In this document: positions 37,261 through 49,105 of the stretch, piece by piece
Layout: every line of letters begins with the position of its first letter
Position numbering within the stretch: position 1 is the first letter of the stretch
Source: Metopolophium dirhodum
Taxonomy: Eukaryota > Arthropoda > Insecta > Hemiptera > Aphididae
Length of the DNA: 64,000 nucleotides
Assembly (NCBI RefSeq): GCF_019925205.1
Contig: NC_083561.1
Span: 1,301,217 to 1,365,216, forward strand
Direction of reading: 5' to 3'
Made by a program: the position numbers and the translations under genes
Notes under the pieces: model-generated
The model's input: only the letters and a program-made list of their open reading frames with translations
What the model was told of the DNA's origin: nothing
Databases searched by the model: none

Positions 37261-39197
37261 TTTTTTCATTTTTAAATCTAATTTTTACTACTGACTATAC
37301 ATTTTTAAAACCAGCAAAAGCTATATACGCTATCCACCCGTTTCCTTTATTATTTTATGCGACACGCTGTACACACACATACAGCACTCAGAACATTGCA
37401 GGTGTATTGTTATATTTTATTTTATTGTATAATAATATTACTAAAATAGTGCAAAGAGTAGATACTTTGACAGTGCTGCAGTATTTACGCGAGCTAATAT
37501 TGTTGAAAAACGTAGCACTTTTATAATCGAAAAACGAGGTTCAATTTCTAATAGGTTTATTTGACAGATGCATTGGGCAAGTATAATTTAATGTTAGTTA
37601 GGTACTAATAACTATTATTGTTGGTGGGAGCAGGCGCGGAAACCAGTAGACTCAATTAGGCCTTAGGTACTTAAATAATTTCAAAGATTACCTTAATTTT
37701 CAGTTTATTGACTAAAGTATAGAGGTTAGAAGAATAATACTATACCTTCTTAAAACCGTTTATATTATATTGGTTATTGACATTTAGAAGTGATTGATAA
37801 TCGAACGTTTTTCATCTTGACCTCCTCCCTTTTTATTTTTAGATCCACGCCTGGGTGGGAGGCGAGTGTTAATAAAACTATATAACAGACTATAAAAATT
37901 AATTACGATTCTTAGTTTATCGGAAGAAGAAAATTGTTTGATTTTATCAATATATTGTAGTTGTATGTATACTATACGATATAGGTATATTATAGTATTG
38001 TTAATATTCTATTAAAAATTTAAACAAGTTATCTGATGTTAAATTAATTTAATCATTTTTTTTTCAAAGATACAAATAATAATAGAAAAATATATATTCA
38101 GATAACAGTCACCATTATCCACACATTTTGCACTTTATAAAGATAAAATAAGTTTAACTAATAAATAATATGTATTATTATAGAAAATATGATCGTAAAA
38201 TAAGCAGCTGAGAATTATATTTATCAACAAACGTGATAGTTTTTCATCATATTTTCTTTTCAAATTGAATTAAATCGTAATGGAAAAAAAAGAAACCTTT
38301 TTGTCGTTATTGCAAGCATATTTTGCGCAAGTGAACTTTCAAAAATCTGTGCTCCATAAAAGTAAATCGTTATTACTTATTGTTATTGCTTAAATATGAA
38401 ACAATACGGGATATATAATATACAGAGCACGCTCGTTTTCTGTTGATACTTGCATCAGGGTTGGGTAACAAAAATCACATTTCTTTTTAATATTGAAATC
38501 ATATCGCCAACGAAAAATACTTATAATTTAGAAAATTGTACCAACAAAATATCGTTGTAACTTTATAATATATTTGTATTAAGAAAAAAAAGAAAAAAAT
38601 AATTTTAGTTAAAATAGTTTTAAAAATTACAATTTCAATTGTGAAAAAAATATACTATATACCTACTTATTTCAGAATTAATCATTATTGTTGTTTCTTA
38701 TTCAGAAATATGTACCTATTGCATGTATCTACCTAATATTATTAATTGTCAACTTATTTAATCTGTATGAAATTAATAACAAAATATTAAAAAACTTACT
38801 AATTTCATGGTTAATAATAAATGCTTGAAATTAATAATTAACGAGTACCTAATTAGTTAATGACTAATTAAAAATTAGTGTAACTAATTAGTGTACTATA
38901 TTTTTTCTTCAAATTGTTTGTTTTATTTTAATACCATAAATTTAAATTTTAGTAATTATAATATATCGACACCTTTCGTGTTATATTTTCGTCCAACAAA
39001 CTTTCAGATTTATTTCTTTCTTTTCATTCCATCCTCTATTATCAATGGATTATGTACCAGCTGTAGCTACTTTATTCAATGTACAGACAACAGACAGAAG
39101 TTTTCTAAATATTAAAACGTTTTTTACGCTGGAGCAGTAGCGTATATATATTTTATTGTGTTAATAGAATCATTAAACCCCATAAGCATAGACTTAC
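37261..39197. other. AT-rich non-coding
   Basis: No supported gene. The 74-codon AT-codon frame at 38891-39115 is a shadow. Confidence 0.4.
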
Positions 39198-39247
39198 GAT
39201 GGGGGTGTGGTGGTTGAAATGGATGTATTCTCTGCGTGAACAATGGG
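39198..39247 (-). CDS. Candidate 50-base minus-strand exon
   Basis: Bounded by a textbook acceptor (TTTTGCTCTCTTTCCAG) and donor (CATC|GTAAGTCT). All three frames are open over 50 bases; the frame that continues from 48954-49105 reads PLFTQRIHPFQPPHPH. It overlaps the start of the alternative plus-strand exon at 39243-39357, so at most one of the two is probably real at any one time. Confidence 0.32.
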
Positions 39248-39357
39248 CTGGAAAGAGAGCAAAATGGGAACAATCAGGCCATTAAAGTTAGTAGTCTTCT
39301 TCGTTTGCCACGAATTCAACTTATCATTTCCCACCATCAATCTGGCAGATTACTCCG
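39243..39357 (+). CDS. Candidate plus-strand first coding exon
   Basis: The frame opens with ATG at 39243 (context GAACAATGG) and a second in-frame ATG at 39264 (context CAAAATGG), preceded by an in-frame TGA, and ends at a consensus donor TACTCCG|GTAAGT. It encodes MGWKESKMGTIRPLKLVVFF then VCHEFNLSFPTINLADYS. From the second methionine, a basic residue pair followed by LKLVVFFVC resembles a short signal or anchor sequence. It leaves in phase 1; no continuing exon was recognised. Confidence 0.3.
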
Positions 39358-42261
39358 GTAAGTTTGCACACAGAGGGCTTTCCATTATTATATGCACTAC
39401 AATCATTGTTCGGTTGCATTAAACCGAAAACCTAATATATACAATGACGATACTACGCGTTCATAACAAATTAAAATAAATTCGAAGTTCATAAAAATAT
39501 AATTTTTTGAATACACCTTACGAATTAAAAGCTTACAACTTTAGCTTAAATTTTAACATTTTATTTTTTTATTTTTATTGTTACTAAAATATGTTTTTTC
39601 TTTTGTAAAATAATCAATGCTTTTATGATTGATAAGTTATTTAAAATATAACATTACATTTTTTTAATTTACCTTTGTCGCGCCGCAGTAAAGTTACTTA
39701 TTTTAGTCGTGTCAACGATTTTAAGGTTGGACATTTTAGTTATGGTTATTCTTATCTGATTGTTTTTGTTCTTAGTTTAAAACATTACACGAAGCAAATG
39801 GTTTTAATACTTGTTTATACACCATTAGTACGTTTTTAACGATGGTTTGGGAAGTTTATTGTTGGTATATAGGTACTCTACTCTCGTGTACATGTTTTAT
39901 GTCAATTGCCGCTGACCCCTTCTGTGTAGACAACAGGTAAACGCCCAGGAATAATATCGTGATCCTAAGACATCCGTTCATTGAAATAAAACAGAATTTT
40001 CTGTTGGATATAATCATAGGTTATAACATCATCTCTTATATATTTCGTAATTTTATCATTTTATTTGCATCGTATGATTAAAAAATGAATACAAATATAT
40101 ACTTGGCGTGACTCCAAACTAAATATTTTATTTATCCATTTAAAATCTTCAAATTACAACAGCTTGATTATTCTTTTGAAATGGAAAAGGTACTTAGTTG
40201 AACTTGAAAATTAAAATAATATTATTTTTTGTGGCACATAAACCTAGCTAGTTTTTATTTCATCAATATTTGTTTATTGAAATGCATCGTATCGGTAACT
40301 TAATTTAATCGTTTTTTATTTACGAATAAAACAATAACCAAATTTATAAAAATACGTCTTTAATAATAAAATTATAGCGTAGAAATGAATTAATATTTAT
40401 TTAAAAATTCATCACAAGGATTTCACTCGTTTAAAATGTCTTATTTTACAAAAAAAAAATCCTTCTTTATAGGAAAACACGTCATGAGTCTACAACACAT
40501 GATTTTAATTTGTTTATTCAATGTTCTGAACGATATGTAAATAAGTACTTTACTCTAATATACAAAAACCATTATCTCCACTTAAAAAAATGACTGAAAA
40601 CGTAGGCATAAATTTGAAGGTATGCCTCGTTTGTTTTGAGCATGTTTTTATTATTTATATCGTGTATTATGTTAGAAGTATTTGACAACTATAGGCCACT
40701 TTATTGTTAGAGAACGTAGATCAGTTTTTATTCATTTTTCAGTAGAAGTTCTAAATCATTACATTCAAGTAAATAGGTAGGTAACCTATACCCACTTACA
40801 TTTCAACATTTATTTTTCATACAGTAAACTCGTTGGTAATAACAATTATTCTGTACGGACTTGATTTATGATTCAATACCTATGTACCCACTGGGATAAT
40901 ATATTAATATAAAAGGAATGGTGTAGCTATTATAATGTATTAACAATTTTAAATTCTTTTGAGGGATTCTTGTATAAATAAATTCTTGTTCTTATATTGG
41001 TTAGAAGTTTGGATGAAGTACCTAAATTAAGTATTTTTTAGATGAACAATTTTATACGTACCTCTTACTGGTTTTATTTTTGCTTTAAACCTCCTCCCCC
41101 CAGAAAATAAAATAAAAAACGGAGTAAGCAATTAGACTTGTTTCATAAGAATTATTATTGTTACGAAAAAGGTGCCACGATAGCTTGGGAAAAGCAATTT
41201 ATACGCAAATCTGTTTTACAACAAAACTGTCCACCAGGGAAAACGAAAAAGGCTTATAAGAAATGTATAAGAAAAAACATGAGGGTATATTTTTTTCTTG
41301 AAGAACTTGTGTAAAATACGGAAATAATTTCATTGCAGATGTTGTAATTAAAAAAATAAAATAACCAAAACTAAATAGACTTTGGGAGAAGAAAAAGTTA
41401 ATTATCATTATATTGTTTTTGTTTGTTTGTTTTTCGTTAAGCAACTAGAACAGAGTTCTGTAATATTATTAATTAATTAACTAGTTATAATTTTATAACT
41501 ATCATTTCATGCATTGCGATAAATAGATTTGAGTGGTTATAGACAAGAGCTTTCAATAAAAAAAAAATATATTTTTTTTTTTGTACCTACCTACCGGTTG
41601 AATTTTAAAAGATTGGTTTATTTGCTTAACTTTTTATCGATAATGTGTTTTGACAGTTTTGTAATTCGTACCATTCTTCAAGTAAACACTTTGGGTTCAT
41701 TTAATTGTTTCTAGTCAACTGGTCTTCACGCGATGACAGTGTGCTGTCTTAGATGTCTACGAGTACATTATTCTTCCCTGTTAACAATGTTTTCCTCGTT
41801 AGTGTCATCCTGTGTAACATTTGCGTTATCTGACATAGTTTGCTCGTTAGCACAGCAAGTGGTGAACGGGTATGAGATTCAACGTGAAAACTTTGAGAGA
41901 AAATGTATTAAATGTTGACGAGAAAACCTAACAGGGTTTTAGAAATTTCTTTGTTTTACTTGATACTAAAGTATATATTTGTTACGAAATATCTATTAAA
42001 ATAGTGGAAAATTTAATTTCACACCAACTTCTGCTAAGTATATTATAATGCATACCTAGTTGTAGTAAAATTGTATATCTATAATCATTGATTGATTATA
42101 TTCTAAATTTCTAAGTATAGGTATACCATATTTAATAAAATGTGTACTAGGTTATCAATATTCTTAACAAATAAGTTTAAAACATTTATAATTTACCATG
42201 GTACTATAGTATACATGTGTAAATAATAGTTCTTAATAATGTATAATTGAAATTTGTATTA
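39358..42261. other. AT-rich non-coding
   Basis: Short frames at 41199-41444, 41529-41714 and 41733-41918 lack splice support. A 22-codon acidic minus-strand frame around 41810-41740 (MSDNANVTQDDTNEENIVNR) is curious but isolated. Confidence 0.4.
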
Positions 42262-42436
42262 CAGTGAAATCTCTCCTAATGGACACCTCTAAACAGCGAA
42301 CACTTCCAAATATCGAAGGTTTTTTGGGACTAACTACAAAACTTTCTACAAACTGAACCCTTTGAATAGCAGATACCTCCAAATATCAAAGAAAATTTCA
42401 AGGACCAAGGGTGTCTGATATTTAGAGGTTTCACCG
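42262..42436. mobile_element. 175-bp pogo/Tigger-type MITE
   Basis: Flanked by TA on both sides, with termini CAGTGAAATCTCTCCTAATG and ...GATATTTAGAGGTTTCACCG. CAGTGAAACCTCT ends and TA duplication are the signature of pogo-group elements. The interior keeps the typical GGACAC...GGGTGTC complementarity. No coding. Confidence 0.8.
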
Positions 42437-42784
42437 TAATATTAATTTATTATGTACACACATAGACATTTGGAGGTATTTTAACTACAGCGATTGTCAA
42501 TGTTATATACATTTGAAGGTCGATTTAGAGCTAAGACTGTCTTGCAATTGGATTGACATCAATATCGCGGTTAAATTCATATGTAAAATATAACACGAAT
42601 TTGAGAAATTATTAACCATTATATTATATAGGTAAAAAATAAATTTGAAAAAAAATCAAATCTAACCTAGCTGATGTGCTCGTGTACATCCAAGTTACAA
42701 GTATATTAGCACACATGCTTATTATAATACGGATTTTACCTATGTTTCTAAAATTAAGTTAAAAAAATGTATATAGGTATTGTC

Positions 42785-43204
42785 AAGAGGATGTCAGTGC
42801 ACTATTTCTTTTCCACATGGCCAAATTTTCACTCAGCAGAACTAAATGTGTGTTGTTATCTTTATATTACAGTGCTGAAATGATCTATTATAATAGGTTA
42901 AGTTAACACTTTAAGTTAAGAACATTGTCTATTTTTTACGATATTTCAATTTTTATGGAAATTATAAGTATGTAAAATATTACAATTTAAAAATGCTCAT
43001 TATCTTGCTTTTAAATTGATATATTGCAGTAAGAGAGTTAACGTTAGAATACAGTTATTGTTCTTGACTTCAAGTTTTATAATACCTAGGTCAATTTTGA
43101 ATTTATGCCAAAGCTAACAACACAAAGTTGGTTCTGCAGAACGCAAATTTGCTATGTTGCGCGTGGTCCATAGAGAGAAAACAAATAGTGCGCTGACATC
43201 TTCT
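42785..43204. mobile_element. 420-bp MITE with about 80-bp inverted repeats
   Basis: The left end AAGAGGATGTCAGTGCACTA and inverted right end AAGAAGATGTCAGCGCACTA agree closely. Complementarity continues inward through TTCTTTTC, the CAGAAC box and GTGTTGTTA. The middle is non-coding. No target duplication is obvious. Confidence 0.7.
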
Positions 43205-43243
43205 TAATTATCTTAATGATCTTAAAACCAAAGTATGTTTATA

Positions 43244-43555
43244 CAGGGTGATTCACCAATCAATCCCACTCCACGTTTATTCCTTTAATAATATATAATT
43301 AAATTCTGATTTTTGGAATTTTTAAATACAACAAAAGATCGTATTTTCAAATTCTTGAGATTTTTTGTACTACTTGTGTTATTTGAAAAACAGAAGTTCG
43401 TGTCACTGCCAGACAGTTCCTACTACAAAATATCTCAAGAATTTTAAAAATATGGTCTTTAGGTACCTATATTTAAAAATGTAAATTATCAGAATTTGAA
43501 TAAAATTATTATTAAATTAAATAATGGGGGTGAGCATGATTGGTGAATCACACTG
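43244..43555. mobile_element. 312-bp fold-back MITE, mariner-type ends
   Basis: TA on each side; ends CAGGGTGATTCACCAATCA and inverted CAGTGTGATTCACCAATCA. Internal arms (AATTCTTGAGATTTTTT near 43346 and AAAATATCTCAAGAATTTT near 43426) make the whole element nearly palindromic. Non-coding. Confidence 0.85.
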
Positions 43556-44695
43556 TATATGATATTTTTGAAAACATATAAGTACCTATACATATAGTTA
43601 CAGTATAGTATATCATATTATATTTCAGAGATTCTTACCGGCTCACCGGCTACCTATATTCCTGTGGCAACTGTTGTTTTCACGCGAATTAATTGTCAAT
43701 AATGTTACCGCCGCGAAGACGTATCTACTCACACGTGTGATGTATCCATAGTACAAAAACTGTTAACGAAACAGGTTGGACAATGAACACTTTCAGTTTA
43801 GTGATACGTATGCCCCATTGTTTGTTCATAAATTACGTCTGTCCATGCACTAACAACTCTGTAGGATCTGTTTAGACGCGTATTATGGTGACGATTGTTT
43901 GAAAAGATAAAAAATTTAATATAATTTAATGACAACGCGTGGGCGCGAAATGCCTATAATAATAATCGTGATGTAGTATTAAATATAATAATATTAATCA
44001 TATAATATATTCAGCTGGTAAGCTACTGGTCAACAGTTGACTTTATGAATCGTGAGTTATTGTTTGGTAAATAATCAAATTACAATAGCGCTGTACCACG
44101 AGTGGTATTAATGGTTTAGCTGTTATATAATATAGGTAAACAATGAATATGAATACATTTGTCTAGAAATAATTGTTCATAAGTAAGTGAGAAAACAAAG
44201 TTGTGTTGTTGTATTGTGTTATAGCTAGTATGTCGAAGTAAAGTAGTTATAAAATTGAATAATTCTACAACATATTATAATATTACCAAGTTTGTCTGAA
44301 TGTTTTATTTTGTAAAATAAATGTTCTCCTTTTTAAAAATTTTAATTTTTATAAAAATGAATTATTAAATTGTGTAGGTACCAATCTAAGTGTATATCGT
44401 TTATCTTTACCTATGTATTAATTATAAACATATAGTTATTAAAACTCGTGATCTTTCAAAAATAGGCATTTAGGAAATTTAGTATTTTTAGTATAATATT
44501 ATACGCCTTATATATATGAGTTATTTATATCTTTAATTTGATTTTCGTATTATATTATTATACTTATATTTTGTGAATTCCAAATTTTTAAGATAGTTTT
44601 TTTTTGTTTTATATATTATCTAAATAAGTATATGTACATATTATATTATATATACATTTTACCATGACTCGGAAACATGTACGACAGTGCGTGAG
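43556..44695. other. AT-rich non-coding
   Basis: Slightly GC-raised at 43630-43760 without an exon that can be bounded. Confidence 0.4.
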
Positions 44696-44840
44696 ATGAA
44701 TATATTAAATAATGCTATACAATATATCGGAGTCTGTTTGGGTCAAAAGATACTTTTCGATGGAAAAAATAATAATACCAGATTTTTTTTATCAGTACAA
44801 CTGGTATTAAGTTTTTCAACCGTATGGTTTTTAGAAAATT
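44696..44840 (+). CDS. Weak candidate exon, membrane-protein-like
   Basis: From ATG at 44696 the frame reads MNILNNAIQYIGVCLGQKIL, FDGKNNNTRFFLSVQLVLSF, STVWFLEN to a donor AATT|GTAAGTAT. A hydrophobic stretch (FFLSVQLVLSFSTVWFL) and the preceding IQYIGV resemble the N-terminus of insect chemoreceptors, but the codon use is AT-biased like random sequence and no second exon was found. Confidence 0.2.
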
Positions 44841-45639
44841 GTAAGTATAATTCTCCATACATATGGAAAAAACGTATTGGTATTCTAAAATGAAATTGAT
44901 TTTATAGGGTAAGGTCGTAAGGGTAATATCGTTGTATAGTTAATCATAACAAAATATGTATAATAGTCGATTATATTTTATTTTAAATTAACTCAACTTA
45001 TAGACGTATCTAAAAATTAACTGGTGAGATGTAATCAAAATTAAATTAAAAATAAATGACACTGACTGTTGTACTGAATGAAGTTTCATGCAAGAAAAAA
45101 TAAAAAATATTTTTATATCTATGTGAAACAATGCCCTTTTGGGCTGGGAGTAGAAACCAAGAACTTAATTGTTTTTAAAACTATGTAGACTCACAATTAT
45201 CTGTATATGAGCTTTTACAAATATCCTAGATTTTTAAAAACAAATATAGATTCAAGCCAACCAATATTTCGTGAGAGGGAAGGGGTTTTGAACTCAAGGC
45301 TTCTTCTAGATACTGTCAATTGTCATTATATAATTAACGTATTCAGTATTGGTCTTTCAAATTGAAAGTTCCAAATAATAAAACTGTTTTTCTTATTCAC
45401 GATTCACCTAAACATTATTCGTCACTTTATAAGTCTATATATAGGTATTCACTCTTTTCTCACACTTAATATTATAATCTTTGAATTTCGATGGTTTAAT
45501 ATTTATTAGATAAGAAAAGTATAATTTATTATTATAATATGTCAATAATTTAAATATTTCAATTAATTTATTTGAATTTTTATATGTAAATAAAAAAACT
45601 ATTATTTTTATTTATTTATTGTTTTAGATCCCAGGAGTG
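44841..45639. other. AT-rich non-coding
   Basis: Nothing supported. Confidence 0.4.
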
Positions 45640-46600
45640 ATGAATGCATTGGTTTTACAATGATGCGTACTTTTTTTTAGTCTGTCGTCACTTTTTAAAG
45701 AATTTAATCTTGGAAAAAATTAATCCATTTGGTATTTTGAGGGGTCATAAAAAAAAAGATCTTGTACTTTTTAAAATAGTCGGTAAAAACTAAAAAAAAA
45801 AAATACGAAAAAACGGTAATATTTGCGTAACACCAACTTCCGAAAAATTCGATTTTATTGTAAAATAGATACAAATAATTATCCTAGAAACTAGAAGTTT
45901 TCACCAAATATTTAATAACTTTTTATAGATAATAATATGCTGTAATTTAAAAAACATTTTGTCACTTTTTGATCTAATTAATGTGATTGTATACAGATAT
46001 TTGACAATTTTGATATTTTTATGTTTTTTCCTTTAAACGTTGGTAACAATTATTATGCTCAGCTAACAACTTGAAAATTTAATACAAGCAGGATAAGTAC
46101 TTTTCATTAGTTGTTATTATTGGAATTAAAAAAAAGTTTTGCGTTTAAAGTCACATTGATTTTTTATGAGCTCGTGAAGTTCATCATTTTTGACAAAATG
46201 TAATATTTTAATGATAATTAATAACGATTTTGGTTATTTTATTTTGTTGTAAAATTCAAACACTTTTTTCGTAGGGACTTGAAACTTTATACCATAAATA
46301 TACCATGATTATACCGTGAATATTATTGTTAATTATTCACAATGATATTTTCAAAATATTAATACCACCTAGGTTAGGTATTGCGTATTACTAATACTAT
46401 AGAAACATAGAAAATATCTTTAGAAATAAAGTCTGACGGACAGTTTCCGCTCAGAATCGTTTCCATATACAATGATTTATAGGTGCCAATGAATTCAAAT
46501 TTAACATATGAATATCAAATACGGTGACCTACTCGATGACGAGGTACACTTAAAGAGTGTTCCCAGGTGTTTTTTTTTTAACTATATAGATACTCAATAA
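45640..46600 (-). repeat. Long copy of the AACGATTCTGAGCG family, inverted
   Basis: Begins near TTGGTTTTACAATGATGCG, contains GTCTGTCGTCAC, CGGTAAAAAC and CGTAACACCAACTTCCG blocks, and ends with TCCGCTCAGAATCGTTTCC followed by CAATGAATTCAAATTTAACA. The 3' landmarks are the inverted form of those at 62.9-63.0 kb. At about 0.95 kb it is the longest copy here. No reading frame. Confidence 0.65.
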
Positions 46601-48013
46601 CTGCAAATAACAGTTTTTAGCTAATGGCCTCAGTTTTCAGACTTAAGACCAATAAAAAAAAAAAAAAACACAGTTTAAACGATGTTGTTTATATATTATA
46701 TTTTATATTAAATCTCAATACTAAAAAATATTATCAAATAAATAAATTACTGATGCATTTACTATATTATTTATCCTTCAGAGTTTCAGTAATTTCACGG
46801 CAGTAACTAGAAAGTTTTAAATGTGTACTGCTACTACACTATCAAAACTTTTATATTGTAGGTAGATAAACTTTTTCGTGATTATAGATACTTTAACTTT
46901 CTTAGTTTTGTTGTGATAAATTAGATTCGTTCTTGGGTTAATAGTATACTTTATTTTGTATTTCTTATTAGATATTTACGCATAGTGACTAAGTGTAATA
47001 TCGATTAACGGAATGGCAGTAAGAGTAAGTACACACTATATTTTGTATGCTATACTCGCATTTTGAATAAGTGAAAAGCTGTTTAAATAGAAATATGTGA
47101 GACTATCTTTTTATCGTTACCATATTATCATCACGTTGAATGTTTAGACTTTAAAAACAATTTAAAACTAAATGTTTTTTCTAATGATATTTGAACCTTA
47201 TAGAATATAAGTTCGAACATTTTAAAATTTCATATTAATTTATTATATTACTATTAATAAGTAAAATAGCCAATATGTAGATGAACCTAATATAATTTGG
47301 ATTTATTTTTCATATCAGTAAATAAACGTTTTATTAAAATATATCTATTTAACTATAGTATGTTATCTACTTAATATATGTTTTAATTTATTTAGTTACT
47401 TCAATACTCTAATTTAATATTCTAATATTATTTTTTGAATACGAAAAAATTATTTCAATTTTATCGACGTTAAAAAGAAACTTTCAATAATACGATTAAC
47501 GCACAAAATATATTTAATTTTGACGTACGATTAAAAAAAATGTATTGTCAATTTTTAATTTTGTTTGTTTGTTTATATCTATATTGAATTGGAACGGAGT
47601 ATACAATACACGTCTAATGCATATATATATATATACACACACAACAGCTGGTATAAATATATATACTATAGCAGTAGTTTCTGTGGGATTTGAGTGCACG
47701 TGCTGTTACGTTCGAGGGCTTTTGTTCACAAAATTCACTAAACGAAAATGTCACGAGTGTTGATCAGAAAAACACGGTTTCCTCCCAATATTATGTGTTG
47801 AGGTAAATTCACTATATTATACTTATACCGCGTTTATCTCGCAGACGAAAAAAAAAAACGGAAATACAATTTTTGTATCTTAAGATAGAAGCAGCCCTCT
47901 TTTTACCACTTGTCTATATTACCGTTGTACTATATACGCATAGAATGTAGAATAATATATAGAAGGTAATCATGGTATAAACATTCGATAGTCTAGAGTC
48001 TAGACTCTAGACC
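46601..48013. other. AT-rich non-coding
   Basis: Frames at 46624-46806 and 47514-47763 are AT-codon shadows. A 22-bp perfect palindrome built of TCTAGA-type units lies at 47991-48012. Confidence 0.4.
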
Positions 48014-48192
48014 AAGGCATAAAACCGCTTATGAAAAATTCAGTTACCGGGTCCTACCGAATCCAAAAAAATTTCGTAAGTAGGTTCCGGTCTTAGGGGT
48101 TTTTAGAATTATTGGTAATTGATTTCCGGTTACCAAAATTATTTCTGAAAATGTGGTTACCGGTTAACGGTTTGGAAGCGGTTTTAGTTCTT
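48014..48192. mobile_element. Small element with ACCGCTT/AAGCGGT ends
   Basis: AAGGCATAAAACCGCTT at the left and AAGCGGTTTTAGTTCTT at the right form 17-bp inverted ends with few mismatches. The interior repeats GGTTACCGG-type words (GTTACCGGGTCC, CCGGTTACC, TTACCGGTTAACGG). Superfamily not assigned. Confidence 0.5.
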
Positions 48193-48736
48193 CATGATTA
48201 CACAAAACAAATATTCACTTTATAAAATGGTTCAGGACAAGCTAAATTAAAAAACAAATACCTATATGGCTATCTTTTATCATTTGAAGATATGAATAAA
48301 TATAAATTTAAATTAAATTAGTAAATTACACATAACCATCAACACTCATAATACAATGATATCCTAACTACTCGTTGAAAATTTGACTATTGTGTAACGA
48401 AATAATCAGAAGAATATTCTGCTTCGGAGTATGAAATTTAAAGTGTATAATATGTTGTCATTTTAAAGAGCAAAATCTTAAAAAATCGTAAGGAATATAA
48501 TTTTTTACTCAAAAAATTCGATTTGCGAATGTGTCATCAAACTATGTAAAAATAATATTTAAAAAAAAGTAAAAAACTTTTCGAAATATAATGAGGAGGA
48601 GTGTATATACTATAGATCGGTACACTTGAATGGAGCCACCTTGTGGTTTGCGCATGATATTTAACATAATATATATTATATTATGTATAATGTAATATAT
48701 TATACAATAATATATACGATATCGAACGCGTGATGA
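48193..48736. other. AT-rich non-coding
   Basis: Nothing supported. Confidence 0.4.
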
Positions 48737-49105
48737 TCATCCGTGTATTATAATAATATAATAATACTGTAGAATGTAAAATGCACGTGTGGAAATTGTC
48801 ACTGGTATACAACAATATCGTCCGATATTAGGGTCGGGGGTGTGTTCTGTCTTCAATTCCCACGGCGCGAAGGGGAAGATTTCCAAGTGTATGCGTATTA
48901 TATCGCGTGACATTGCCACAACTACCGTGCTTTTCATATCTTGCCAGTATAACCTGCGCGTGTGGTGTGGCCACGGAATCAAAATCGGAGAGGGATATGT
49001 GTCGGCAGAGAACACGTTGTTATTATTATTATTATTTTCATCACGAGCCCCCGCGGGCATCTTATTTATGACGTCGACGTACGCCACCGTTTTCCCCTTG
49101 TGGCT
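48737..49105 (-). CDS. Minus-strand coding candidate with Asn run
   Basis: The acceptor GGCTATTTTTCGCGCAG precedes 49105. The frame is open for 122 codons to 48737, unusually long for this DNA. It reads SHKGKTVAYVDVINKMPAGA, RDENNNNNNNVFSADTYPSP, ILIPWPHHTRR and onward. An internal donor CGCAG|GTTATA would end the exon at 48954 (152 bases). The plus strand is also open for 120 codons, so one strand is probably coding and the other its shadow. The good acceptor, the hydrophilic composition and the Asn (not Leu) run favour minus. No domain is recognised. Confidence 0.38.
   Translation of the reverse strand, partial: SHKGKTVAYVDVINKMPAGARDENNNNNNNVFSADTYPSPILIPWPHHTRRLYWQDMKSTVVVAMSRDIIRIHLEIFPFAPWELKTEHTPDPNIGRYCCIPVTISTRAFYILQYYYIIIIHG

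Noticed and set aside
41740..41835. Minus-strand acidic mini-frame MSDNANVTQDDTNEENIVNR
   Set aside because: Isolated, no donor or acceptor; could be chance.
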